From Hordeum vulgare subsp. vulgare (taxonomy: Eukaryota; Streptophyta; Magnoliopsida; Poales; Poaceae): a stretch of DNA of 64,000 bases. A model generated the notes under the pieces. That model did no database searches and was not told the DNA's origin. It saw only the letters and a list, made by a program, of their open reading frames with translations. A program made the position numbers and the translations under genes. The DNA is taken from contig NC_058520.1 in NCBI RefSeq assembly GCF_904849725.1, forward strand, positions 325,573,186 through 325,637,185, in the 5' to 3' direction. Shown here piece by piece: positions 21,093-31,400 of the stretch; positions within the stretch are counted from its first letter, which is position 1, and each line of letters begins with the position of its first letter.

Positions 21093-22649
21093 TGTTGGGC
21101 CTCCAAGTACAGAGTTCTATAGGACAACAACAAATTTCCCTCAAGTGCATGACCTAAGGTTTATCAATCTGTGGGAGGTGTAGGATGCACATGGTCTCTT
21201 TCGAACAACCTTGTAATCAAATACAAGAAATATCTTATGTCGCCAACACACCCAATACAACGGTAAATTTTATAGGTGCACTAGTTCGACGAAGAGATGG
21301 CGATACAAGTGTAGTATGGATAGTAGAAATAGATTTTTATTATCTGAATAAATAAAAACATCAACATAGAAAGTGGAAAACAACAAGCAATACGTTGTAT
21401 AAATGCTTGTAAATAAGGCCTAGGGTTCATACTTTCACTAGTGTAATCTCTCAACAATGCTAACATAATAGGATCATATGATCATCCCTCAATGTGCGAC
21501 AAAAAATTACCCCAAACTTCATATATAGCAGAGAACATGAGATGAAATTGTTGTAGGCAACAAACCACCTAAAAGTTATTCTTTCCGATCAATCTATTGA
21601 GTTATTCCTGTAAGTGTCACAAACAGCCCTAGAGTTCGTACTAGAATAACACGTATGATACACAACAATCAATCCTAATGTCATCTAGATACTCCGATGT
21701 CACCTCAAGTATCTGTTGGTTAATCATTCGACATGCATAAAAAAATTCATATTCATCATATTCAATCCAACACAAAGAACTTCAAAGAGTACCCAAAGAT
21801 CTCTATCGGAGAAAATAGGACAAGAACGTGTATCAACCCCTATGCATAGATTACCCTAATGTCACCTCGAGAATTCGCGAGTTGAGTACCAAAACATATA
21901 TAAAGTGATCTCAAGTCCAATATTCAATCCGACATAACAAAATCTCAAAGGGAAAGGTTCAATTCATCACATCAAGATAGGAAGGGATGAACACCGTATG
22001 ATCCAACTATATTAACCAAGCCAGTGATATATCAAGATCTTGACATCTCAAGGACAAAATAGAGTGATAAAACACATATTTACCGGTACATACCCTCGGC
22101 CCCTAGGGTGAACTACTACCTCCTCGTCATGGATACCGTCGGGATGATGAAGATGGCCTCCGGTGACGATTTAACCCTCTAACATGGTAACATAAAGGGC
22201 TACAGATGAGATTTCTTCTACTCAGAGAGTTGCGGTGGCCGACCGAGATTTCTAGGTTAACTTTTAGGGGTTTCTCGATTTATAGGAATTTTCAACGTTG
22301 GAATCATGTCAGTCGGAGCCACATGGGCCTCACAAGCTAACATGCCGTGCCTAGGGGGTGGTTGCACCCTATTGGCTAGTGGCCCACAGGTGGCCACCCT
22401 CCAGTGGTTCTTCGCTCTGGTACTTCTCATATTATCCAGAAAAAATCATCAAAAAGTTTCGAGCGATTCCGAGAAATTTTATCTTTTTCATAAAAACAAT
22501 ATCACGGTAATTCTTGTGAAAAGAGCATCAGTCCAGATTAGTTCTAAATAAACCATGTAAAATACAAGAAAACCATATAAAAGTATTGTAAACCTAGGTA
22601 AATATGGCATGAATACTTCAGAAATTATCGATACATTGGAGACGTATCA
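21093..22649 (-). repeat. Athila-type gypsy solo LTR (Sabrina/WHAM-like)
   Basis: On the plus strand it runs from TGTTGGGCCTCCAAG to GGAGACGTATCA, the reverse complement of the LTR opening TGATACGTCTCC typical of Athila-clade elements in Triticeae. It is 1,557 bp with no internal sequence on either side, so it is a solo LTR. The 5-bp flanks are GACAT and TCGAG and do not match. It interrupts the copia LTR around it. Confidence 0.75.
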
Positions 22650-23143
22650 TCGAGCAAGATGGGATTTTCACCTCCGATAAGGAGAGATATATTCTATGCC
22701 CTTTGAGTTGTCTGACCTATATAGGCATGGCCATGCGATGAATATTACAAGATAATCTAAAGTGTTGGTTAGATTCACTAAAACGACAAATATGTTAGGC
22801 TGCAACAAGGATGACCATATCGCGTTGAGCCTAGGAACATATATCGTGTGGAAAATGGAATAGAAGTGTGATGTACAAGTTCACCAAACAAGCTTCATAG
22901 TTTGCTTGGCGGTCGGCATGCTTTGCTAGAGGCCGCTACCAACCCAGCATGTCGGATGAGATTCGACCTTTGACAAAGCCGACTTAAACCTAAGGGGTTG
23001 CCCGCTTAAGGGGATGAACCTACGAGGCCGGATCCGAGGACGCTGGTCGAATGTGATCTGAGCAGGACTTGGATCATGACTGTGTAGACTTGTGGGCTTT
23101 AGGATCCGTGCGAGTCCCATGTAATGAGCCCTCCACAAATATC

Positions 23144-23151
23144 TATATATA
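23144..23151 (+). promoter_or_regulatory. Copia LTR TATA box
   Basis: TATATATA precedes GTGGAGCTACAACACACG in the right-hand part of the split copia LTR, in the usual LTR promoter position. Confidence 0.55.
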
Positions 23152-23526
23152 GTGGAGCTACAACACACGTATTCAGTTGATCACTTCGGCACCCTCACTA
23201 GGGCTTTGCATGTGTAGGAACAAGTCACCTTCACTCACTATCGGCTCTGCAACTGCATCTACTAGTTTGTAGCATGTTCTTCCTCCTGAATGCTCGAATA
23301 TCATTAGAGGAGATGCGCTGGCGCCGTTTCAATGAATATGTTTGTGGGATACGACCGACTACTTTCGAGATCGTGAGGAGGATGTGACTTTGGTGATGCG
23401 CTGCCACGACTCTTCTGCTGCATGGTACTGTGTCTCTAGTGGTAATGATCCACGATCCAGCTCCAGGTTCTACTACGTGTAGAAAATGTTTTATATTGTA
23501 GCAAATGCACCTAGTGTATACCAACA

Positions 23527-25326
23527 ACAACATTGCTAAAGGAGGTTTCGGTTTTTTTTGTTATCAATCATTTGTTTTAATTTAAACAATGCAAAAGTAT
23601 CTTGTTTTGTGAAGGAAGTACGGTAAACAAGTTGCAGCAATTTCCATCCAAATTAGACCACATTAGACGCGTAATGCCAATTTTTCATGGCTTTTAGAGT
23701 GTTTTGCTAATTTTGTTGATTTGCCGAGTTTCTAAGTATTGATGCAATGATTTGCCCCCCTGTGTTTTGGAGATTGTTGCTACATATAGGCATGGATTGA
23801 TTTGTTTGATAGTGCACATAGAGAGAAATAGTCCATGCAAGTCAGTGGAGAATGTTGTATTCGGGATCAAGTTCGAGGAACTTCACCAAATCCTTACTGT
23901 TGCCTAGCAACGGATGAGTTATTCTTTGTGTTGAAGTGTTGATAATCTTCTCATGGTTAAAGAACTAACCCCTTTAAATGTTGATTAAGAAAAGGAATTC
24001 GTTTGGTTGGTCCGAAAGAAATGACTGTCATCGAGAAGATGAAGACGAGGTGAAGACGTAGCATTTGTTTTTTTTGTTTTTCTCTTTCGTTGAGCCATAG
24101 GACCACCATACTATTAACAGGGGTACAAGTTCTCAAAGTTTAGGGTTGTTGTGATGCTTAACTGAACCCATGAGAGATCGAGAAAAGTCTCTTTATGCTT
24201 TGAATGATTACCTGTCGGTAGAAGAGATGTTCTTCGGTGCTGGAGGAGATATCTTTTGGATGACGAGTTAGCATTTCTTGCTCAACAAGGAATGTTACCA
24301 TTGTGCTAAATTTCCGACCGTTGGACTTGTGGCATTCAACCATTGGCAGATGTCCATGTCGAGTTTGGTCATTTCCCTCATGGGAAGGATGCAATTATAA
24401 ATAGCTACCCCGCACCAATGTTGATTGATTGAGCATCCCCTCTCTAAAGAATTTGAATTTAAAATCTACTTAGAGAAAATCAAGAGCCAAAACTTAGACA
24501 ATTGTTGAGCATCACACTAGAGCTAAGTTAGTGTTCTTGTGGTTATTACTCTTGAGAGTTGCACACTTTCTAAACGGATAGGCGTCTTCTTGAGTGACGA
24601 CGAGTAATTGTCGTCTCCAAGTTAGTCTTTGGGAACCAAGAATAGTTCTGGTTCATGGTGTGACCAAGAGTGATTGTGGTCACCGAAGACAAAGTTTGTT
24701 GAAGGTTTGGAGATCGCAGAAAAGTATCTACCACGAGCAAAAACAACTGAAGTTTCATGAGCTTCGAGTTGAGGTGGAATAGGATGGATAGAGTTTTGCT
24801 CGTGTGTTAAATCACAAGTCGCTCCAACTAGATGTAGCTCTTTTGCAGAAGAGTGAAATGGTCTAGGAAATCATCTGAGTCCATCGAGCACCACTCTTTC
24901 ACTCGCTCCTCTCATTTAGGTTTGATACTTCTTATTTGCTATGCTCTGTCTGTATGATCTATTAAGATTCGTTGCATGAATAGTTTTCGCTCTACCATAT
25001 TCCTCTGTCATACATGTGCTCGGGAGAACTCTTCTATACTACTTCTCTTGAAGACACTAAAACTTATGATAACTAAAATAGTCTATTGTTGTGTCACTAT
25101 CATATTCGTGAATGTTATATATCACTATGCTAAAGGAGTAATGAAGTATTTCTTTGAAAAATTTGCTTAGTATCCTGTCTAAGTTACTTCTCGCTTATTG
25201 TTTTCTTTCATCTCTATCATTAGCCATCCACTTGATCACTACTTTCTGTTGCGGTTTTTAAGATCATTCAAACTTTTGGAAGAAAATCTGAATCTCACAT
25301 TCACCCCCTATGGCTGATATACTCTT
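23527..25326 (+). repeat. Degraded copia LTR, related to the Sirevirus-like LTR at 58228-59642
   Basis: There is no coding content. Landmarks are in the same order as in the Sirevirus-like LTR of the right end, read on its own strand: a GACCACCATACTATTAACAGGGG block at about 24100, a GACCGTTGGACTTGTGG block, a TATA box with TATAAATAGC at 24396, and the terminal ATTCACCCCCTATG at about 25300. It looks like one old LTR on the plus strand, with the left border unclear around 23530-23700. The chromovirus-like gypsy at 25327 interrupts or abuts its end. Confidence 0.5.
24396..24403 (+). promoter_or_regulatory. TATA box of degraded copia LTR
   Basis: TATAAATA is followed by GCTACCCCGCACC. The second Sirevirus-like LTR has TATAAATAGCCACCCCC in the equivalent place (minus strand, 59063-59071). 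Confidence 0.5.
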
Positions 25327-26160
25327 TGACGAGGACATCAATACCATTGTTACACCCACAACCCCTCCTTCTATACATACAAGACCAATTACTAGAGCTC
25401 ACGCACGCCGATTGAATTATCAGATACTTCCATTTCTTGGAAATCCTTCAAATGTTCATGAACACACGATGCTTCCTAAATTTGATACATTTGTTTTACT
25501 TATGAATGAAGTAACTAGCAAGGACAAGAAGGATGGCCATTAGAGCAGGATCAAGCATGTCGAAGAAGGTGCGCGCGCGCGAAAGAACAATGGATTTTCT
25601 ATTGGCGATTTTCGCACTTTGAGGCCACCATAAGGAGAGCATGAAGGCTTGGAAGAAATATACAAGATGCCATTTCATAAACTTCGTCCATATGCTATTA
25701 TAAGTGTTGTGTTGCCTTATTTTTGGTCCATGCCCATGTAATTTTGAAATACTACATTATAGGCTGTTTTTAGAGGCCGTATATGTGGGGAAACCGAGTT
25801 AGGGTTGGTTTTGGACCCCTCCTCCAAGGGGTTAGAAAATCCCCAATCTATTCCCCATATATACAGCCCTTAGGGAGTCGTTTAGACTTGGATTTTGTTT
25901 AGATTACAAGTTTGCCATAGCTGTAACTTCACATTCTTCGTTTGTATTCAACGACCAGACCAAGACATCACATAACCCCACTTTCATCGATAAAACTTTC
26001 CTCTTATATTCACAGTATTCAGATTGCAATTTCAGTTTCTAGCTTATTCTGCGTTTCCGTGTAGGAAACAAACCCTCGTGGTCAGGTTGATCGTGCTCAG
26101 GCGTATGGTCAATAACCTCTCGTAGTTTGTTTAGCGATCGCTAAGGCGCGACGTCCTCAC
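25327..26160 (+). repeat. 5' LTR of the chromovirus-like gypsy
   Basis: It starts TGACGAGGACATC, equivalent to TGATGAGGACATC at 55951, and is alignable with the 3' LTR to CCCCACT at about 25984. It still carries the reading frame for the C-terminal ~70 residues of the polyprotein (25310-25543, PITRAHARRLNYQ). A TATA box (TATATA) is at 25858-25863. The right end is uncertain. I place it near 26160 because a degraded Met-type primer site may begin there, but the border could be 50 bases either way. Confidence 0.6.
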
Positions 26161-26359
26161 ATGTTCATAGTCAGATTGTCAAAGTCTACTCCACCAAAAA
26201 CGATAGCCACCATCTCATGGAAAGATAGGGGCAACTTCACCTACACTTTCGTTGTCTGGCTCTTACTACAAGCGAAGAATAGAGTGTAGATGATACTCAA
26301 CAAGAGACACACTACATGGCTGCTAACTACACTGACAGGTATGAAAGTTTAGTTGCTCA
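26161..26359 (+). other. Leader or deleted gag region of the chromovirus-like gypsy
   Basis: About 200 bases lie between the LTR end and the first recognisable coding sequence. A full gag (over 1 kb in this family) is missing, so an internal deletion has joined the leader to the end of gag/protease. I see no other feature. Confidence 0.4.
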
Positions 26360-26511
26360 ATGTGTTTTAAGTGTGCAGGTAACACAGGTGAGAAAAATCA
26401 GAGGCACAATTTGTTCCATACAAAGGGAGTTGTAAACAAATGTTCTGTTCACGTCATCATCGATGGAGGGAGTTGCAACAGCTTGGCTAGCATGGAGATG
26501 GTGGAGAAGTT

Positions 26512-27703
26512 TGTCGGCGTTCTGGGAATGGGGGTACCCCGACCTGCCTGCCTGCGGCCGAGGGCCGACACACCTCACCGACCCAAGACCGACTGGAACA
26601 ACATCACCATGGACAAGGGCCTCGTGAGGGGCCAAGCCTCATGAGGAAGAGCGACATCAAGACCCGCAAGGGCGTCCACACGACCCCTCCGGAGCGACGG
26701 ATATTTCGAGGCAAGGTCGGGCCTTAGGAGTCAATGGTGACGCGAGAGAAGGAAAGGTGAGCAGTAGATGGCAGGATGGGAGAGATTCCCCTTTAGGCCT
26801 CGTTTGGTTAAGGGGGATTGGGGAGGTTTTGAGAGGAAAATCCCCGGGGGGCTCAGAAACCCCACAGATCCTCGGGCGCCCATTTGGTAGGAGGGGTTTG
26901 CTCAGCCCAATCACCTCCATTCCCCTTCAATCCCTTTCTATCTATGTGTTTCAAAACCCTCCTCGGGGGACTAGTGGAAGCAAAACCCCGGGGATTCGAG
27001 AGGATTGGGTGGAACAAAGGGATTCACCCAATCCCCAGAAATCCCTCCCTCTCAAAACCTCCCCAATCCCCCTTAACCAAACGAGGCCTTAGTGCAAAGG
27101 AGGCAAGAGCGTACTAGGGTTCCAAAGGCATCTTCGAAAGGTTTCCCTTCTGGTGCAACAAAGCCGCCGCCGCCCGCCAGTAGGGCAAACGTCATCCTCG
27201 GGCCCGTCCCTGCAACACGGATAGTTACTTTGTAGGCGAAGACCACCTTTGGGCAGGGGAGCATGTTCCCATGTCCCCCACCAAAATTGGCCGATGTGGG
27301 ATCCCTTCCCACCAAAGCTATGAGGGAAGAGGACCCGGACCTCTGCTATAAAGAGAGAGGGAAGGATACTTGATATAAGGGAGACGAGATTGAGACGGAA
27401 GAGAGTTCATCCCAACCATAGGGCAACACACCTAGCCACTTGGCCTTCAGAGGCTCGAGAGCACTGTACTAGTTCATCCACCATCTTCGCGAGAGGCAAT
27501 CCACCAAAAGCAGGAGTAGGGTTTTACACTTCGTAGCGGCCCGAACCTGGGTAAACTGTTGTGTTCTGTGTTCCTCTCACCATCGAGTGAGTCTTTCGCC
27601 GTTTCCATCGAGTAGCGATCTAGGTAAGGTCGAGCCGGGAGAGATCATCGTACACGCCCGTGTATTCGAACCCTTATGGTTTTTTGGAGCCCAAAATCCG
27701 ACA
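26512..27703 (+). repeat. Solo LTR of the 874-bp-LTR gypsy family, with nested MITE
   Basis: It starts TGTCGGCGTTCTGGG and ends AAAATCCGACA, and is flanked by AAGTT on both sides (26507-26511 and 27704-27708). Apart from a 293-bp MITE plus TTA duplication it is about 896 bp and aligns with the LTRs at 28572-29445 and 52819-53692. No internal sequence is left, so it arose by LTR-LTR recombination after insertion into the chromovirus-like protease gene. Confidence 0.9.
26796..27088. mobile_element. Tourist-like MITE (PIF/Harbinger type), 293 bp
   Basis: The terminal inverted repeats of about 40 bp begin GGCCTCGTTTGGTTAAGGGG and end with the complement CCCCTTAACCAAACGAGGCC. TTA is duplicated at 26793-26795 and 27089-27091. 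Removing the insert and one TTA restores CCCCTTTAGTGCAAAGG, which matches CCCCTTTGGTGCAAAGG in the related LTR at 28572, so the empty site is visible within the window. It has no coding capacity. TTA duplications and G-rich ends fit PIF/Harbinger-type MITEs. Confidence 0.88.
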
Positions 27704-28571
27704 AAGTTGTCTCTCTGCACCAGACAACATCGTCATTCTTATTACAACCAATGGTTCAACAATAGTGGCAAGGTTAAGGTAACACATACTGTTCGTGTGC
27801 ATTTTAGCAGTGCTACATATTCTGATTATGTTGATTGTGATGTGCCCATGCAAGCATGCTCTGTTTTACTTGGTAGACCATGGAAATTTCAAACATTATG
27901 TACACCATGGTAGGACAAATCATTATACTCTTGTTCATAAAGATTAAAATATAACTTTGCTTTCTATGTCTCCTGAACATATTATGAAAATTGACATTGC
28001 TAGTGCTAGTAAAGAAAAAGGAGCTAAATAAGAGTGAAAATTAGATTGTGGCAAAGGAATTTGAGCAACACAATAAGCCTAAAAACCATCATCTAGTGTT
28101 GCATCTCGAGTAAAATTTAAGACTCGATGTTTACTTGCTACTAAATATGATATTACTGATCTGGATTTTTTTACATATGTTTGGTATGCATTTGTGTGCA
28201 ATGAAGTATTATTTTCATTCGAGGACATGCCTCCCTCTTTGCCTCCTATTGTCAGTAACATTTTGCAGGAGTTCGCTGACGTCTTTCCACAAGACGTGCC
28301 ACCGGGATTACCACCTATTCGAGGGATTGAGCATCAGATTGACTTAATTCCCGGTGCATCTCCATCCAACCGTGCACCATATTGTACCAATATAGAGAAG
28401 GCAAAGGAGATCATGCGTCAACTACAAGAGCTGCTCGACAAAGGTTATATATGTGAATCCCTTAGTCCTTGTGTTGTTCCTATTATTCTAGTACCAAAAA
28501 AGGATGGTACATCGTGTGTGTGTGTGTTGATTCTAGATGCATTAATAATATTACAATTTGTTATAATCATC

Positions 28572-29445
28572 TGTCGGCGTTCTGCGAATGGGGGTACCCA
28601 GACCTGCCTGCCTGTGGCCCACGACCGACCCACCTCACCGACCCAAGACCAATTGGAACAACGCCTCCTTGGGCAAGGCCCTTGTGAGGGGCCAAGCCTT
28701 GCGAGGAAGAGCGACATCAAGACCCGCATGGGACCTCCTGAGGAGCCCTCCGGAGCGGCGGATATTCCAAGGCAAGGCCGGGCCTCATGAGTCAAGGGTG
28801 ACGCCAGGAAAGGACAAGCAAGCAGCACATGACAGGACGGGGCAGTTTCCCCTTTGGTGCAAAGGAGGCGGGAGCGTACATGAGTTCCAAAGGCATCTTC
28901 CAAAGGTTTCCCTTCTGGTGCAACGAAGCCGCCGCCGCCCGCCAGTAGGGCAAACGTCACCCTTGGGCCCGTCTATGCAGCACAGACAATTACTTTGCAG
29001 GCGAAGACCAACTTTGGGCAGGGGAGCATGTTCCCCTGTTCCCCTTCAAAATTGGCCGTTGTGGGATCCCTTCCCACTGAAGCTACGAGGGAAGAGGACC
29101 CGGGCCTCCGCTATAAATAGATAGGGTAGGATACTTGAGAGAGGGAGTTCATTCGCTCGGTAGAACAATACACCTAGCCACTTGGCCTTCGGAGGCTCGA
29201 GAGCACTGTACTAATTCATCCACCACCTCCGCGAGAGGCAATCCACCAAAATAAGGAGTAGGGTTTTACACTTCGCAGCGGCCCGAACTTGGGTGAACTG
29301 TTGTGTCCTGTGCTACCCTCGCCATCAAGTGAGTCCTTTGTCGTTTCCATCAAGTAGTGGGCAAGGCGAGGTTAAGCAGGGAGAGACCTTCGTACATGCC
29401 CTAGTGTTTGAACCCTTTCGGTTTTGCGGAGCCCGAAATCAGACA
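28572..29445 (+). repeat. 5' LTR of the 28572-53692 gypsy
   Basis: This is an 874-bp LTR from TGTCGGCGTTCTG to CCCGAAATCAGACA. A TATA box TATAAATA is at 29112-29119 (TATAAAC in the 3' copy near 53359). An open frame of 178 codons at 28588-29124 is a chance frame and is not conserved in the other LTRs. Confidence 0.9.
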
Positions 29446-29465
29446 TTTGGCGCGCCAGGTAGGGG
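29446..29465 (+). other. Primer binding region of the gypsy element
   Basis: TTTGGCGCGCCAGGTAGGGG directly follows the 5' LTR, where the tRNA primer anneals. GGCGCGCCAGGTAGGGG-type sites are common in grass gypsy elements. I did not identify the tRNA. Confidence 0.7.
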
Positions 29466-29512
29466 CGTGTCGAGGTTTCCTCCAAGCTCCGTCTTCACCA
29501 AGCTCCACGGCT

Positions 29513-29908
29513 CTGATAGCTGACGCTCGCTGGGTCGCACAGAACACCGCGCCACCCGCATCGCCTAGATCGCGCCCGTCGGTGCCGCCGGCGCGTGCCG
29601 GTCGCGGTCACATGTGGTGAACCCTGCCACCGGCCCCGAAGTCCAAGAGCAACAAGGCTCCTCCCAGCCGGTGACCGAGCCGATCGACGGCCGTACCGCC
29701 ACTCCGTCTCTCGCCACGCTTTCTGGATCGACATAGCGTGCCAGGCCAGAGATGCCCCACGACCGGCGCGCGCTTGCCATGGCCACTGAGCTGCTCCGTT
29801 ACCGGCCTGCCCCGGACTGCCACCACGACTGGATCCATCGCATCGAGGAGCTCATCGGCGCTGCCGGTGACTCAGCGGTGCTCTCCTGCTAGCTCTGACC
29901 CCAGCCGT
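29513..29908 (+). pseudogene. gag N-terminal part of the gypsy element
   Basis: The plus strand reads an Ala/Pro/Arg-rich leader (ADARWVAQNTAPPASPRSRP) and, after stops and frame changes, LAMATELLRYRPAPDCHHDW and IHRIEELIGAAGDSAVLS, which look like the start of Gag. It is cut at 29908 by the Athila element and continues at 36407. Several in-frame stops (for example near 29620 and 29890) make it non-functional. Confidence 0.5.
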
Positions 29909-31322
29909 TGATACATCTCCATCGTATCTACTTTTCAAAACTCTTTTGCCCTTGTTTTGGACTCTAATTTGCATGATTTGAATGGAACTAACCCGGACTA
30001 ACGCTGTTTTCAGCAGAATTGCCATGGTGTTGTTTTTGCGTAGAAATAAAAGTTCTCGGAATGACCTGGAAATTTACGAGGATTTTTTGTGGAATATATA
30101 AAAAATACTGGCGCAAGAATCAACCGGAGACGTGGAGCGAGGAGCCCACAAGCCAAGGACGCGCGACCACCCTGGCCGCGCCTGGCAGGCTTGTGGGGCC
30201 CTCGGGGGTCCGCCGCCTCCAACTCCAGGTCTGTTTAGTCCCTATCGCCTAGAAAAAAAAATCAAGGAGAAGAGTTCATCGCGTTTTACGATACGGAGCC
30301 GCCACCATCACCTGTTCTTCCTCTTGAGGGCAGATCCGGAGTCCCTTCTGGGCTCCGGAGAGGGGGAATCGACGCCTTCGTCACCGCCAACCATCCTTCA
30401 TCACCAATTCCATGATGCTCTTCATCGTTTGTGAGTAATATCATCGTAGGCTTGCTGGACGGTGATGGGTTGGATGAGATCTATCATGTAATCGAGTTAG
30501 TTTTGATGGGGATTGATCCCTAGTATCCACTATGTTCTGAGATTGATGTTGCTACTACTTTGCTATGCTTAATGCTTGTCACTAGGACCCGAGTGCCATG
30601 ATTTCAGATCTGAACCTATTATGTTTCCATCAATATATGTGTGTTATTGATCCTATCTTGCAAGTTGTAGTCACCTACTATGTGTTATGACCCGGCAACC
30701 CCGGAGTGACAATAGCTGCAACCACTCCGGGAGATGACCATATTATGAGGAGTTCATGTATTCACTAGGCCCTAATCCTTTGTTCCGGTTCTCTATTAAA
30801 AGGAGAACCTTAATATCCCTTAGTTTCCATTAGGACCCCGCTGCCACGGGAGGGATGGATAATAGATGTCATGCAAGTTCTTTTCCATAAGCACGTATGA
30901 CTATATACGGAATGCATGCCTACATTACATTGACGAACTCGAGCTAGTGACATATCTCTCCATGTTATAACTGTTGCATGATGAATGTCATCCGACATAA
31001 TTATCCATCACCGATACATTGCCTACGAATTTTTCTTACTGGTCCTTGCTAAGTTACTTTGTCGCTACTGCTGTCACTGTTGTTACTTTGTCGCTACTGC
31101 TGTCACTGCTACTACTGTTACCGTTGCTACTGTTGCTATCACACTACTTTGCTACTAAAACTTTGCTGCAGATACTAAATCTTTCAGGTGTGATTGAATT
31201 GACAACTCAACTGCTAATACTCGAGAATATTCTTTGGCTTTCCCTTATGTCGAATCAACAAATTTGGGTTGAATACTTTACCCTCGAAAACCGTTGCGAT
31301 CCCCTATAATTGTGGGTTATCA
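29909..31322 (+). repeat. 5' LTR of Athila-type element 1
   Basis: This 1,414-bp LTR starts TGATACATCTCCATCG and ends TTGTGGGTTATCA. The part from 30502 aligns with 35617-36401. It contains a ~30-bp tandem duplication of a TTACTTTGTCGCTACTGCTG block at about 31050-31110 that the 3' copy lacks. A homologous LTR in reverse orientation occurs at 37462-38827 and 45363-46757. Confidence 0.88.
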
Positions 31323-31333
31323 AGACTATTTTC

Positions 31334-31351
31334 TGGCGCCGTTGCCGGGGA
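31334..31351 (+). other. Primer binding site of Athila-type element 1
   Basis: TGGCGCCGTTGCCGGGGA lies 11 bases after the LTR end and is the standard primer site of Triticeae Sabrina/WHAM/Fatima-type elements. Its reverse complement is at 45334-45351 in element 2. Confidence 0.8.
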
Positions 31352-31400
31352 GGCATAGCTCTATTCTCTGAGTCACTTGGGATTTACGTGTGTTGATACT

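Larger units (their letters stand above)
19066..23526 (+). repeat. Copia 3' LTR split by two later insertions
   Basis: The LTR opens TGTTGGAGATACATCC directly after a polypurine tract and ends near TGTATACCAACA. It is interrupted by a LINE-like element (19512-20975, plus its 16-bp target duplication) and by a gypsy LTR (21093-22649). Without these it is about 1,420 bp, a usual size. The parts are 19066-19511, 20992-21092 and 22650-23526. A TATA box lies at 23144-23151. I do not recognise the family with confidence. The exact right end is uncertain by a few bases because of a CAACAACAACA run. Confidence 0.7.
26360..28571 (+). pseudogene. Chromovirus-like gypsy protease and reverse transcriptase N-terminus, interrupted
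   Basis: Before the solo LTR the frame reads HNLFHTKGVVNKCSVHVIID and GGSCNSLASMEMVEKF, the aspartic protease active-site region with DGG in place of the usual D-S/T-G. After the LTR the protease continues (27704-27915, VDCDVPMQACSVLLGRPW). A linker with several stops follows, then the start of reverse transcriptase at 28194-28571 ([28 protein letters not shown]). The frame is then cut by the 28572-53692 gypsy at the target site TCATC and resumes at 53698. Frameshifts and stops in 27915-28190 show the copy was already inactive or has decayed since. Confidence 0.75.

Noticed and set aside
26757..27117. Open frames of 111 and 77 codons
   Set aside because: They come from the MITE with its inverted ends and have no coding signature.
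28588..29124. 178-codon frame
   Set aside because: It lies entirely inside a gypsy LTR and is not kept open in the two sister LTRs.
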